Shown here in pieces: positions 25,716-34,169 of a DNA stretch of 64,000 nt. The position numbers were made by a program, and so were the translations under genes. Positions within the stretch are counted from its first letter, which is position 1. Every line of letters begins with the position of its first letter. The notes beneath the pieces are model-generated. The model did no database searches, was not told the origin of the DNA, and was given only the letters and a program-made list of their open reading frames with translations. The stretch lies in contig NZ_JALKEV010000006.1 of NCBI RefSeq assembly GCF_023017105.1, positions 62,001-126,000 of the forward strand, written 5' to 3'. The stretch comes from Halalkalibacter sp. APA_J-10(15). Lineage in GTDB: Bacteria; Bacillota; Bacilli; Bacillales; Bacillaceae_D.

Positions 25716-26447
25716 ATGGCAAAGAAACCGTTACAAGGAACGATTCGTGATGATCGTATTACAAGTAGAGAATTAGACGAGGATATTCCACTAATCGTTT
25801 ATACCCCTCCTCATTACACCCCCCTCCAATCCTACCAAGTACTTATATGTCAGGATGGGAACGACTATTTCCAAATCGGACGAATTCCACGGGTCGTTGA
25901 GGAACTTTTAGATGAGGGAGAAATCAGTGAAACGATTATTGTAGGAATTCCTTATCCTTCTGTCGACATTAGAAGAGAACGATATTTTCCAAAGGACATC
26001 CAAAATGAAGCATATATTCGCTTTTTAGCAAACGAACTGCTCCCATACTTAGACGAACATTATCCGATTGAACCACTTGCTCATGCAAGAACGTTAGCAG
26101 GCGACTCACTAGGAGGAACGGTTTCGTTAGTGGCAGCAGTTCGATACCCTAGTCTATTCGGGAAAGTGATGATGCACTCTCCATTTGTAAACGAGGATGT
26201 GATCAATGAAGTAACAAATTGTAAACATTCAGAAGATCTCTCCGTCTACCATGTCATCGGACTACAGGAGACTGCTGTCAATACAACTGATGGCAACATT
26301 GTTAATTTTCTCCCTCCTAACCGTGAATTGCGAGAGGTTATGGAGCAAATGTCATTCACTTATGAATACTATGAATTTGATGGCGATCATAAGTGGGTTC
26401 ATTGGCAAAAAGATTTGCCTAGAGGAGTAAAACATTTATTATCATAA
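25716..26447 (+). CDS. yjcH: Putative esterase (YjcH-like)
   Basis: Alpha/beta hydrolase of the putative-esterase (enterochelin esterase-like) family, 243 residues. The nucleophile motif is AGDSLGG around residue 130 (G-x-S-x-G), and the catalytic His is likely in FDGDHKWVHW near residue 225. The N-terminal part (VYTPPHYTPLQSYQVLICQDG) is the family's oxyanion region. AAAGGAA precedes the ATG. It is followed after 37 bp by the yjcF-like acetyltransferase gene, and the same two families are neighbours in B. subtilis. The natural substrate is unknown. Confidence 0.82.
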   Translation: MAKKPLQGTIRDDRITSRELDEDIPLIVYTPPHYTPLQSYQVLICQDGNDYFQIGRIPRVVEELLDEGEISETIIVGIPYPSVDIRRERYFPKDIQNEAYIRFLANELLPYLDEHYPIEPLAHARTLAGDSLGGTVSLVAAVRYPSLFGKVMMHSPFVNEDVINEVTNCKHSEDLSVYHVIGLQETAVNTTDGNIVNFLPPNRELREVMEQMSFTYEYYEFDGDHKWVHWQKDLPRGVKHLLS

Positions 26448-26484
26448 ATGAAATGAACATCGTGAGAAAGAGGAATGATTGATT

Positions 26485-26910
26485 ATGGAGATAATTCAAG
26501 TAACGAATATACATCAACGACAAGATGCCTACGATGTACGTACTAAGGTATTTGTCGAAGAACAACATGTTCCACTTAATGAGGAAATCGATCAGTACGA
26601 AGAGGAAGCGATTCATTTTGTCATGTACAACCACGATTTACCGGTAGGTGCAGGTCGCCTTCGTTTCATTGAAGACGTCGGTAAAGTAGAACGTATTTGT
26701 CTTCTCAAGGAAGCTCGTGGAACGGGAGCCGGACATGCATTAATGGAAAAAATTGAAGAAACAGCCTACTCAAATGGTTACAATAAACTGAAGCTACATG
26801 CTCAATGTCAGGCTGAAGGCTTTTATAAAAAGCTCGGATATGTGACTGTATCCAATGAGCCTTTTCTAGATGCAGGAATTCCTCACGTTGCGATGGAGAA
26901 GAACCTTTAA
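26485..26910 (+). CDS. yjcF: GNAT acetyltransferase (YjcF-like)
   Basis: GCN5-related N-acetyltransferase of 141 residues. Family segments: VRTKVFVEEQHVPLNEEID (the ElaA/YjcF-like N-terminus), GAGRLRFIEDVGKVERICLL, the acetyl-CoA loop EARGTGAGHALM, and AQCQAEGFYKKLGY near the end. A TTG two codons upstream is also in frame, but AGAGGAA is spaced for the ATG at 26485. It is probably co-transcribed with yjcH. The acceptor substrate is unknown. Confidence 0.85.
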   Translation: MEIIQVTNIHQRQDAYDVRTKVFVEEQHVPLNEEIDQYEEEAIHFVMYNHDLPVGAGRLRFIEDVGKVERICLLKEARGTGAGHALMEKIEETAYSNGYNKLKLHAQCQAEGFYKKLGYVTVSNEPFLDAGIPHVAMEKNL

Positions 26911-26956
26911 AAAGTTTTAACTAGTACGCTTGTCTTATAAAGGGATTCTTTCCACC

Positions 26957-27050
26957 GACGCTATTGGGATTGGTGCACGCTCAAGCAGACGGGCACTGAG
27001 CTTGTTGGCTATACCATTGAATTTAAGTTCGCCCTATCCTCCTGCGTGCG
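26957..27050. repeat. Degenerate GC-rich repeat
   Basis: Decayed relative of the element at 18712-18860: the order CGCTA..GGGAT.GG..GCACGCT..GCAG.CGGGC..TGA is kept, and CCCTATCCTCCTGCG at the right end parallels CCCTCCCATCCCGTCCGC. No gene. Confidence 0.45.
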
Positions 27051-27074
27051 AGGCTTGTCATTAAATAACCAACG

Positions 27075-27107
27075 GAGAAGGAGCTTATGTTATCTAAGCT
27101 CCTTCTC
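27075..27107. terminator. Hairpin between yjcF and the thi operon end
   Basis: Perfect 13-bp stem GAGAAGGAGCTTA / TAAGCTCCTTCTC with a 7-nt loop between the convergent yjcF gene and the last gene of the thiamine operon. The T-run is short on both strands. Confidence 0.65.
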
Positions 27108-27115
27108 TTTGCATG

Positions 27116-28186
27116 CTATTCTTTTTCTTTTAGCTTAGTTTGTACAGATGCTAGCTTACTAGACATTGATGCTGCTTTATCTCTTCGATCATCAATGCGA
27201 ATATTGGTTGCAACTCGATGGATTCCTTTATTAAATGGCGCTTCGTGAATTGCTTGAATAACCTCAAACAAGATTGGTAGCTCCCCTTCAATGATCGTAT
27301 TCATTGGCGTCAATTCAAATTCGATTTTTCCCTCATTCTTATAAGTCTGAAGGATCGTTTGTATATCTGCGACATACCGACTGACGCTTGCTGTCTCTGT
27401 CCCGACTGGTATAACCGTAACGTCTACAATCGCCATACGTCTCACCTCACTTTGAACCGGTTTTCTTTTCACTTTTAATTTATTTGGAAACTCTTCTGCT
27501 GCAAGCTTTCGGTATGATTGAATGGAGGCAACTAAATGTATACGCTCAGGTTCAGTTGTGGTCACAAATTTCTGTAGCCAATATGAAATCGCCAAGATCG
27601 GCTTTCGGATAAATGAGAAAGCTTTTACTCTCATTAAACGAATCACTATAGGAACTAGAATAACACTCATATATGATGCAAACATTAAAGACTGGCTCCA
27701 CTCATTGAAAACAAGCCAAAGATATAAAGTCAAAATAATCACACTTAAAAAATACACAACAACGCTATTTGTTGAACAGTTCCGATTAGTAATAGCAGCT
27801 TTTTCTATCATCTTTAACCTTCCACGACTAATAATCCCCTTATCACTAAACACTTTATGCTCAGCCCCGTGATACTTTTTTAATGGTGTCGGAAAGATAA
27901 AGTGAGTTCCGAATAGACAATAAAATAACGTATAATATGGTAACCCATTCCACTCGAAATCTGATACCACTTTTGGAACTATGATCAGTACAACAACAAG
28001 CATGATGAGCCCTTTATACCATAGCGGCATCGATAATGTCACTTGTGCAATCATTTTCATTAGTGTTTGCCCGTTTATTGGTTTAACCCAACTTCGTAAT
28101 CTGCCGTTTTCATGATAAGCACATGAAACATGGTTCTTTCCTATATAAAATATGCCATTTTGAAAAGACATTCCTCGAATGCGCAT
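27116..28186 (-). CDS. DUF1385-like membrane protein fused to a thiamine-binding (YqgV/MTH1187) domain
   Basis: A 356-residue two-part protein. Residues 1-250 look like DUF1385: the signature KKYHGAEHKVF at about 104-114, membrane segments (for example LIMLVVVLIIVPKVV, VVVYFLSVIILTLYLWL, FASYMSVILVPIVIRLM) and a conserved Cys/Asn patch NRNCSTNS. Residues 251-356 are a complete thiamine-binding domain of the MTH1187/YkoF-like type: MAIVDVTVIPVGTETASVSR, FELTPMNTIIEGELPILFEV, GIHRVATNIRIDDRRDK. The fused domain has its own GAGGTGA and ATG at 27436, so it may also be made alone. It is the last gene of the TPP-riboswitch operon, 15 bp after the preceding gene. A role in thiamine uptake or sensing is inferred. 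Confidence 0.78.
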   Translation of the reverse strand: MRIRGMSFQNGIFYIGKNHVSCAYHENGRLRSWVKPINGQTLMKMIAQVTLSMPLWYKGLIMLVVVLIIVPKVVSDFEWNGLPYYTLFYCLFGTHFIFPTPLKKYHGAEHKVFSDKGIISRGRLKMIEKAAITNRNCSTNSVVVYFLSVIILTLYLWLVFNEWSQSLMFASYMSVILVPIVIRLMRVKAFSFIRKPILAISYWLQKFVTTTEPERIHLVASIQSYRKLAAEEFPNKLKVKRKPVQSEVRRMAIVDVTVIPVGTETASVSRYVADIQTILQTYKNEGKIEFELTPMNTIIEGELPILFEVIQAIHEAPFNKGIHRVATNIRIDDRRDKAASMSSKLASVQTKLKEKE

Positions 28187-28201
28187 CGAGCATCACCTAA
28201 T

Positions 28202-28795
28202 CTATTGATTTATCAATTGATCTCTGTTCACTTCACGTGAAATAATCCAGTGGGGTACTTCCAATGCTTCTCCGAAAGTGGGAGATTCAAAAGCCGCATC
28301 TTCAAGATCCATAGGTACATGATTGGTCCACGTATGTAAATAATGTACATGCAGTTCTTTATCCGCTATTTCATTGTTTCCAAATTCAATTTGAAAACGT
28401 CCGCTATTTCCATAGCTTACTTGTTCAACAAGCTCATTTGGAAACACAAAGATAATGCCGTTTTCAACATCAACACCTTCGATTTGCTCAATCACTTGGT
28501 CTCCATATGTCAGTTCAAGCGTCGCATTTGTATAATTTAAATCATGATTAGCTGAGTATATCCCGATATAATCATCACCATATAAGCCTTCCGAAGGCAT
28601 GACGTTCCAATTCCATTCACCATTTATAACAATAGAAGATTCCCGCTCTTCATATTTCACATTGAGATCAACATGATCCTGCAACTGTTCATTTGTAATT
28701 GATTCTACCCCATTTAGAAAATAATAACCACCTACAAACATAATGACCATTAGTAAAATAGGTAAAATCAATACAGTTTTATTACTGTTTAACAT
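28202..28795 (-). CDS. Hypothetical membrane-anchored protein in the thi operon
   Basis: A 197-residue protein I do not recognise. A single N-terminal membrane segment (residues about 8-27, VLILPILLMVIMFVGGYYF) is followed by an outside domain of about 165 residues rich in beta-type sequence, aromatic residues and acidic residues (NGEWNWNVMPSEGLYGDDYIG, ATLELTYGDQVIEQIEGVDV). No Cys in the mature part. It begins on the base after the thiD stop (TAAATG), so it is translationally linked to thiamine genes. AAAGGATT serves as ribosome binding site. Confidence 0.72.
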   Translation of the reverse strand: MLNSNKTVLILPILLMVIMFVGGYYFLNGVESITNEQLQDHVDLNVKYEERESSIVINGEWNWNVMPSEGLYGDDYIGIYSANHDLNYTNATLELTYGDQVIEQIEGVDVENGIIFVFPNELVEQVSYGNSGRFQIEFGNNEIADKELHVHYLHTWTNHVPMDLEDAAFESPTFGEALEVPHWIISREVNRDQLINQ

Positions 28796-29614
28796 TTAAG
28801 ATAATCCTTTACTTTCTCGGTTTTGACGATAAGCTGCATGATTCGTTGGTCCGATACCACTTCCTATTTCTAATGAGTACGTAATAGCTGCTGTTATATA
28901 AGCCTTAGCCTCTTCCACGGCCTTAATAATCTCGGTTCCTTTTGCAAGCTCTGCTGCGATCGCTGCTGCAAACGTACAGCCTGTACCGTGCGTATGTTTC
29001 GTATCCACACGTTCTGTAGTAAGCTCATGCATCTTGTGACCATCATAAAGAAGATCAATTGCTATACGATCCTCAAGATGACCACCCTTCAATACAACAT
29101 ACTTCGGACCAAATTGGTGTAGAGCCTCAGCTGCTTCTTTCATCTCTTTTACTGTCTTAATACCATCTAACCGTAACAATTTTGCCGCTTCTGGGAGGTT
29201 AGGCGTAATCACGGTTGAAATGGGTAACAAATCATCTACTACTGCTTGTACTGCTTCATTTTGCAGAAGAGTTGCACCACCTTTAGCAACCATAACAGGG
29301 TCAACAACGATGTTCTCCACTTGATACTCTTTCAGCTTACGAGCGACAAGCTTAATAATGTCAGCAGAAAATAGCATCCCTGTTTTGACAGCATCGGCTC
29401 CAATATCAGACAATACAGCATCCATTTGTGTTTCAATCGCTTCAAGTGTTTGCGGGTATACTCCATGAACACCTAATGTATTCTGAGCTGTTAAAGCCGT
29501 AATCACACTCATGCCATACGTCTCTCTCTCTTGAAACGTTTTTAAATCGGCCTGAATACCTGCGCCACCACCACTATCTGACCCAGCAATTGTTAAAGCT
29601 TTTGCAATTGACAT
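28796..29614 (-). CDS. thiD: Hydroxymethylpyrimidine / phosphomethylpyrimidine kinase
   Basis: Phosphorylates HMP and HMP-P to HMP-PP, the pyrimidine half of thiamine. Ribokinase-like fold, 272 residues: ALTIAGSDSGGGAGIQADLK at the N-terminus, VDPVMVAKGG near the substrate site, and the C-terminal THGTGCTFAAAIAAELAKG with the catalytic anion hole. AGGAGGAG precedes the ATG. It lies 12 bp after thiO in the TPP-regulated operon. Pyridoxine kinase activity, known for some Bacillus paralogs, cannot be excluded, but the operon points to thiamine. Confidence 0.93.
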   Translation of the reverse strand: MSIAKALTIAGSDSGGGAGIQADLKTFQERETYGMSVITALTAQNTLGVHGVYPQTLEAIETQMDAVLSDIGADAVKTGMLFSADIIKLVARKLKEYQVENIVVDPVMVAKGGATLLQNEAVQAVVDDLLPISTVITPNLPEAAKLLRLDGIKTVKEMKEAAEALHQFGPKYVVLKGGHLEDRIAIDLLYDGHKMHELTTERVDTKHTHGTGCTFAAAIAAELAKGTEIIKAVEEAKAYITAAITYSLEIGSGIGPTNHAAYRQNRESKGLS

Positions 29615-29626
29615 ATTCCTCTCCTC

Positions 29627-30739
29627 CTATGAAAATCGTTCAGGTATACACGATTGTAACGGTGAATAAATTGACTTACGACCATCTAACAAATCAGCGA
29701 CTGCAACGGCAGTAATTGGGCTTAACAATATTCCGTTGCGATAATGTCCTGTTGCAAAGGTAATATGTTCGGCTTCTTGGAGCTTCCCAATCAAAGGGAA
29801 GCCATCCTGCGTTGCCGGCCTTAAACCTGCCCACGTATGAAAGGGGTTCTTTTGCGTTAAATGCGGAAATACTCGCTTATTCCAATTCGTTAGTCGTTCA
29901 ATTCCTTTTTCGGTAACAGATGTTTGAAATCCAGCTATATCTTCTGATGCCCCATTCACTAATGTTCCATTTGCCTTTGGAACAAAGTATCCTTGACTTG
30001 TATAAATAATATGATTCACATCATTCTCTTGCATGTCATACGCACAAATTTGCCCTCTAATTGGATACACAGGTATGCGAATATGAAAAACATGCTCAAG
30101 CTCACTAGCCCACGCCCCAGAACAAATAATAAGTTGTTCTGCCCGGAAATCCTTGCCTGACTTAGAACGTAGATGAACCGCTTCCTTCCATTCTAAAATC
30201 TCAACAGACTCTAATCGGTCACTAATGGTTACACCATTTTCACGACAGGCTTGTTCTAATGCGAGAACATAATCAGGAGCAAAGACATGACTTTCTTCTG
30301 GATAATACATTGCAGCTTTTAAATCCTTTGACAACAACGGTTCCATCTTTCTTAGCTGCTCACCAGTAAGAAGCTCAGCTTCTGTCCCCCATTGTTCTTG
30401 CCATGACTTACGTGTTTCAAGCGCTAGCACATCTGCCTCATGATACACAGCATGTAAACTACCACTTTCGCTATATTCAAAATCTAGCTTTGATACTCGT
30501 TTCACTTCTTGCTGCCATTTCTTATACATTCGTAAACTATCTAGACATAATTGAAAAAAATCATCCGGATCCTCTCCAATTTCTGAAAAGGGAGCAAGCA
30601 TTCCTGCTGCTGCACCCGAAGCTTGTCCTCCACATACTGTCTTCTCAAGAATCGTTACGGCATAGCCTCTTTGACTTAACTCAAAGGCAGTAGCTAAACC
30701 AATAACGCCTCCTCCTAAGACTAGAACACGTTCCCCCAA
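29627..30739 (-). CDS. thiO: Glycine oxidase
   Basis: FAD enzyme that oxidises glycine to the imine used by ThiG for the thiazole ring, the aerobic route. The 370-residue protein begins with the Rossmann motif VLGGGVIGLATAFELSQRG and has the DAO-family C-terminus TWAGLRPATQDGFPLIGKL and FATGHYRNGILLSP. Start is the TTG at 30739 behind AAGGAGGAG. Lies 17 bp after thiG. Confidence 0.93.
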   Translation of the reverse strand: MGERVLVLGGGVIGLATAFELSQRGYAVTILEKTVCGGQASGAAAGMLAPFSEIGEDPDDFFQLCLDSLRMYKKWQQEVKRVSKLDFEYSESGSLHAVYHEADVLALETRKSWQEQWGTEAELLTGEQLRKMEPLLSKDLKAAMYYPEESHVFAPDYVLALEQACRENGVTISDRLESVEILEWKEAVHLRSKSGKDFRAEQLIICSGAWASELEHVFHIRIPVYPIRGQICAYDMQENDVNHIIYTSQGYFVPKANGTLVNGASEDIAGFQTSVTEKGIERLTNWNKRVFPHLTQKNPFHTWAGLRPATQDGFPLIGKLQEAEHITFATGHYRNGILLSPITAVAVADLLDGRKSIYSPLQSCIPERFS

Positions 30740-30756
30740 AGTTGCTCCTCCTTAAA

Positions 30757-31536
30757 TCAATTCGAAATAAAAGATGGTAGTCCACTGCTAGCAGTAGCAT
30801 ACTTTTTCTTTTGAATTCGACCTGCTTCATATGAAAGTCTACCTGCATCTATTGCATACTTCATCGCCTGTGCCATTTTGACTGGATCCTTCGCCTTAGC
30901 CACTGGTGTATTCATTAGAACTCCATCCGCACCTAATTCCATTGCTTGTGCTACGTCCATCGCTGAGCCTAAACCTGCATCGACAATGATCGGTACTTCC
31001 GCTTGCTCAACGATAAGCTGAAGGTTATAAGCATTCAAAATTCCAAGGCCAGTTCCTATCGGAGCACCACCAGGCATGACTGCTGCAGCCCCTGCTTGCT
31101 CTAACTTCTTACACAAAACGGGATCATCTGACGTATATGGTAATACGACAAACCCTTCGTCAACAAGGACTTCTGTAGCCTTTAACGTTTCGATCGGATC
31201 AGGTAATAAAGTCTTCTCATCTACACTAATTTCAACTTTAATCCAATCACTTAAACCAGATGCTTTAGCAAGACGAGCAATTCGTACAGCCTCCTCTGCT
31301 GTTTTCGCACCAGATGTATTAGGCAAATACGTAAAAGACATTCCTTCTAAATGCTGTAAAATTGCATCCTCAGTAGGTGCTTCTAAATTGACACGGCGTA
31401 TCGCAAACGTTAAGACTTCAGCCTCCGATGCTTTTATCGCTTCATTTTGGACAAAGGGGTTTGGATACCTACCTGTCCCTAAGAAAAACCGTGATGATAA
31501 TTCCTTCCCTGCAATCGTTAGACGTTTATTATTCAT
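30757..31536 (-). CDS. thiG: Thiazole synthase
   Basis: Forms the thiazole phosphate of thiamine from DXP, dehydroglycine and ThiS thiocarboxylate. TIM-barrel protein of 259 residues: [12 protein letters not shown] at the N-terminus, [20 protein letters not shown], the active-site Lys region [16 protein letters not shown], and [20 protein letters not shown]. An ATG three codons upstream is in frame, but AGGAGG fits the ATG at 31536. It begins 5 bp after the thiS stop. Confidence 0.94.
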   Translation of the reverse strand: MNNKRLTIAGKELSSRFFLGTGRYPNPFVQNEAIKASEAEVLTFAIRRVNLEAPTEDAILQHLEGMSFTYLPNTSGAKTAEEAVRIARLAKASGLSDWIKVEISVDEKTLLPDPIETLKATEVLVDEGFVVLPYTSDDPVLCKKLEQAGAAAVMPGGAPIGTGLGILNAYNLQLIVEQAEVPIIVDAGLGSAMDVAQAMELGADGVLMNTPVAKAKDPVKMAQAMKYAIDAGRLSYEAGRIQKKKYATASSGLPSFISN

Positions 31537-31541
31537 CGAGA

Positions 31542-31739
31542 TCATCCTCCTCCAACAAATTGAACGAGTTCAATTTTCATTCCTTCTTTTATCGCTGTCG
31601 TTGTCCAATTTGAACGGTCTATAATCTCACCATCAACTTCTGTTACAACTAATTGTGATTCCAATTCAAAATGTGCGACAACTTCATCAAGTGTACCAAC
31701 GTTTAACTGATGTTCCTCACCATTAATTAGCAGTTGCAT
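31542..31739 (-). CDS. thiS: Sulfur carrier protein ThiS
   Basis: Ubiquitin-like sulfur carrier of 65 residues. The N-terminal [20 protein letters not shown] and the essential C-terminal Gly-Gly (ending FVGGG) are present. The Gly-Gly end is adenylated by a ThiF/MoeB enzyme and carries the thiocarboxylate for ThiG. GGGGAG is spaced for the ATG at 31739. The usual thiF partner is not in this operon; a candidate is at 42320-43342. Confidence 0.92.
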   Translation of the reverse strand: MQLLINGEEHQLNVGTLDEVVAHFELESQLVVTEVDGEIIDRSNWTTTAIKEGMKIELVQFVGGG

Positions 31740-31754
31740 CACACACACTCCCCT

Positions 31755-32372
31755 TTACTTCGATAGTTTCCTTACAAATTGTTGACAAACTGACTGAATA
31801 TCCTCAGCACCAACAATTTCACTAATCATACAAATTCTAGAAGCTCCGGCCTCTAACACTTGATCAACATTATGCAATTTAATCCCGCCGATTGCGACAA
31901 AAGGAATCGTAATTTCGGCTACAACCTGTTTAATGTATTCAGTTGTTACAGGATCAACGACATCAACCTTGCTTTTAGTTGAAAATATCGGACCGACACC
32001 AATATAATCAGCGCCAGCCTTAACAGCTGCACGAGCCTCTTCGATATGGTGGGTCGATAATCCAATAAGTTTGTTCCCGACGATTTTCCTTGCTTCTTCA
32101 ATTGGTAGATCATCTTGACCAATGTGAATACCATCAGCATCAACAGCTAATGCAACATCGATATGATCATTCACAATAAAAGGGACATCATACTGCAATG
32201 TTAACTGACGTAATTTTTTTGCTTTTTCAAAAACCTCTTTTTTACTGCTTCTTTTATCACGAAGTTGAATCATATCGACTCCGCCTTTGATAGCTTCTTC
32301 CATAACGTCAATTAAATCCCGACCTTGATGGAACTCCTCACCCGTAATAGCATATAATTGAAACTCTTTCAT
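31755..32372 (-). CDS. thiE: Thiamine-phosphate synthase
   Basis: Joins HMP-PP and thiazole phosphate to thiamine phosphate. TIM-barrel protein of 205 residues with GVDMIQLRDKRSSKKEV (pyrophosphate-binding Gln and Arg), FIVNDHIDVALAVDADGIHI followed by GQDDLP, and VGPIFSTKSK. These fit ThiE better than the non-synthase TenI, although the two are similar. The start is the ATG at 32372 behind GGGTGGGAG; a GTG 12 bases upstream is an alternative. First gene of the operon, about 110 nt after the TPP riboswitch. Confidence 0.9.
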   Translation of the reverse strand: MKEFQLYAITGEEFHQGRDLIDVMEEAIKGGVDMIQLRDKRSSKKEVFEKAKKLRQLTLQYDVPFIVNDHIDVALAVDADGIHIGQDDLPIEEARKIVGNKLIGLSTHHIEEARAAVKAGADYIGVGPIFSTKSKVDVVDPVTTEYIKQVVAEITIPFVAIGGIKLHNVDQVLEAGASRICMISEIVGAEDIQSVCQQFVRKLSK

Positions 32373-32406
32373 TTCTTCTCCCACCCTTTAATAGAAAACA
32401 ATTTGA

Positions 32407-32434
32407 TAAGAAAACGCGATAGCGACTTTTCTTA
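32407..32434. repeat. Short palindromic repeat, copy 2
   Basis: TAAGAAAA / TTTTCTTA arms around CGCGATAGCG, the same design as 4101-4131. It lies between the TPP aptamer and thiE, so it may form the terminator of the riboswitch, although the following sequence (ATCAAATTGTTTTC on the minus strand) is not a clean T-run. Confidence 0.55.
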
Positions 32435-32493
32435 AACGCTAATAACCGTACCCGATCAACGGAATACGGCTACATATGAAAAAATCATGTGTA

Positions 32494-32583
32494 TCGACTT
32501 TCCTACGCTGGTATCAGCCAGATCAGGTACAAGGGTATAAGATAAACACCTTATTCTCAGTCTCTTATGAGACACCCCTAGTC
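32494..32583 (-). promoter_or_regulatory. TPP riboswitch
   Basis: On the minus strand the THI-box landmarks appear in order: ACTAGGGGTG, then GAGACTGAGA, then ACCCTTGTACCTGATCTGG, then GATACCAGCGTAGGAAAGT. The aptamer is complete. Downstream are a small hairpin (CCGTA / TACGG) and the palindrome at 32407-32434, one of which should be the expression platform. It controls thiE-thiS-thiG-thiO-thiD and, by tight linkage, the two following genes. Confidence 0.95.
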
Positions 32584-32590
32584 TTTTTAT

Positions 32591-32636
32591 TAGAGGTTGT
32601 TCCAATAGGGCAAGTATTTCCCTATTGAATGACCTC
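32591..32636 (-). repeat. Hairpin-GAACAACCTCTA repeat, copy 2
   Basis: On the minus strand an inverted repeat CAATAGGG...CCCTATTG is followed by GAACAACCTCTA; the outer arms GAGGTTGTTC and GAATGACCTC also pair. It lies just upstream of the TPP riboswitch, in the zone where the promoter should be. TTGCCC at the hairpin with A/T-rich sequence 17 bp on is the only promoter-like pair I see. From 32637 to 32805 there is one more weak inverted repeat (ATGGAGCGA / GCTCATT) and no gene. Confidence 0.5.
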
Positions 32637-32805
32637 AAAGCAATGAGCGCAGTCGCTCCATCTTTTAAAAGTCTTGTCGTGAATGTTTTTCTGACCACAT
32701 AACACGTAGCGAACGGAGCCATTGCCGTTTTTTGGTACTTTTTGAATATGCTCAATTACTATTCCATTGACTCCATTATGACAGAGTTTCATTCAAAAAT
32801 GCAAG

Positions 32806-33930
32806 CTACTCATCCTCTAATAAATAAATCATGTTTCCTCGATCAACATCATATATTCGCTCATAGCGATCACCAATTAACACTGCATCTCCTGATGGTG
32901 ACACACTTAATGGCTCATGTCGATCAAATGTTGTAATCTTTCTCTCTGAATCTTCTTTCACACTATAAGCGACTAATTCATAGCCATCTTCATAGCTAAA
33001 ATAATCACTGCTATATTTAGGACGCAAATAATAGAAAACATCATTTACTGAGTCATACGTGTAAAAGGGAATCCACCATTGCTCTGAATACGTATTTAAT
33101 ATCGGCATTTCTATTTTTCGATACGGCTCTTGATTTTGATAGAACGTATACGTTGAATAGAGTGAATCTGGAGATTGAACCGTAACAGCTAGCGACAGTT
33201 CATTTGTAAAACTTGCAAAAGCAATAATATCCTCTTGCCATGACGTCGTTTCCTTTGTGTCAGTATGATAAATGACTAAAGGAGCATGGTAACTTGGCTC
33301 AAACTCATCCCAATTCAAATAAGCAAACGTTGATTCGGATAACCATTGAACATAAGGGTGCGTTAAATCAACTTCAGTTAACTGATCTACTGTTATATCT
33401 AAATGATAAGCTACAAACTTCCAATCAGGTAGAAAAGAGATAAGAACCATCGACGTCGGATCATAAGAATTCCAAAAAACAGAATATTCCTCACCAAGAT
33501 CTTCAATGATTCTTTTTATTTGCCCTTCTTCATTAATCACCACTAATGTCGATTTGTTATCAGTACTATATGTTTGTATAGCAAACAATGATTGATCAGC
33601 ATTACCTTTCAAATCGACAACCCATCCATCGGTCTCAAACAATAACTCAGATGTTCCCGTAAAAAGATGGTACGTATAGACGTAGGACCGTCCATCAGAC
33701 TCCTCTAAATAAAGAATATGGTCTTCATTATACCAATCAACGATTTCAATAAAAGAGGACGATACATTCTGAAACGGTAGGATGTTTGTTCGCTCTAAAA
33801 ATGATGATGGCAATTCTTTCGGTACACTTGAATTCATTGTTCGAGTGGGGTTAGGACTAGCCTCAAGCTCAGCCATTGAACAACCATTTAATACAAAAAC
33901 AATAACGAAAAAAAAGATATATTTCTTCAA
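32806..33930 (-). CDS. yqgU: YqgU-like lipoprotein
   Basis: A 374-residue lipoprotein with a signal ending in the lipobox VLNGC (after KKYIFFFVIVFV). The mature part looks like a beta-propeller-like WD/TolB-type fold, with repeated segments such as ADQSLFAIQTYSTDNKSTLV and SPSGDAVLIGDRYERIYD. Length and position match B. subtilis YqgU. The longest frame begins at 33969, but GGGGGGAG is spaced for the TTG at 33930. The role is unknown. Confidence 0.75.
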   Translation of the reverse strand: MKKYIFFFVIVFVLNGCSMAELEASPNPTRTMNSSVPKELPSSFLERTNILPFQNVSSSFIEIVDWYNEDHILYLEESDGRSYVYTYHLFTGTSELLFETDGWVVDLKGNADQSLFAIQTYSTDNKSTLVVINEEGQIKRIIEDLGEEYSVFWNSYDPTSMVLISFLPDWKFVAYHLDITVDQLTEVDLTHPYVQWLSESTFAYLNWDEFEPSYHAPLVIYHTDTKETTSWQEDIIAFASFTNELSLAVTVQSPDSLYSTYTFYQNQEPYRKIEMPILNTYSEQWWIPFYTYDSVNDVFYYLRPKYSSDYFSYEDGYELVAYSVKEDSERKITTFDRHEPLSVSPSGDAVLIGDRYERIYDVDRGNMIYLLEDE

Positions 33931-34118
33931 AATTCTCCCCCCACTCCATAAGATGTCTATCACTATCATATCCGACTTTTATCCTCTTTACTATATAGAC
34001 GTTTCAAATTCAAAAATGTTTCATTATTTTGAAAACAAATTAAGTAAAAAAAATCAGCTTCTTTTTTAAAGAACGACGTGCTCTTTCATAATAAAGCAGC
34101 TAATCATGTTATCCATAT

Positions 34119-34157
34119 GAAAAAAGGCACTTCACCTCAGAAGACGAAATGCCTTTA
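34119..34157 (-). terminator. Terminator of aspA
   Basis: Stem AAAGGCATTTCGTCTTC / GGTGAAGTGCCTTT with T-run on the minus strand, 13 bp after the aspA stop. The region up to 33931 holds no gene. Confidence 0.8.
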
Positions 34158-34169
34158 AATGCACCATAA

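Noticed and set aside
32456..32755. Minus-strand frame over the TPP riboswitch
   Set aside because: The bases match the conserved THI-box aptamer; the frame is a by-product.
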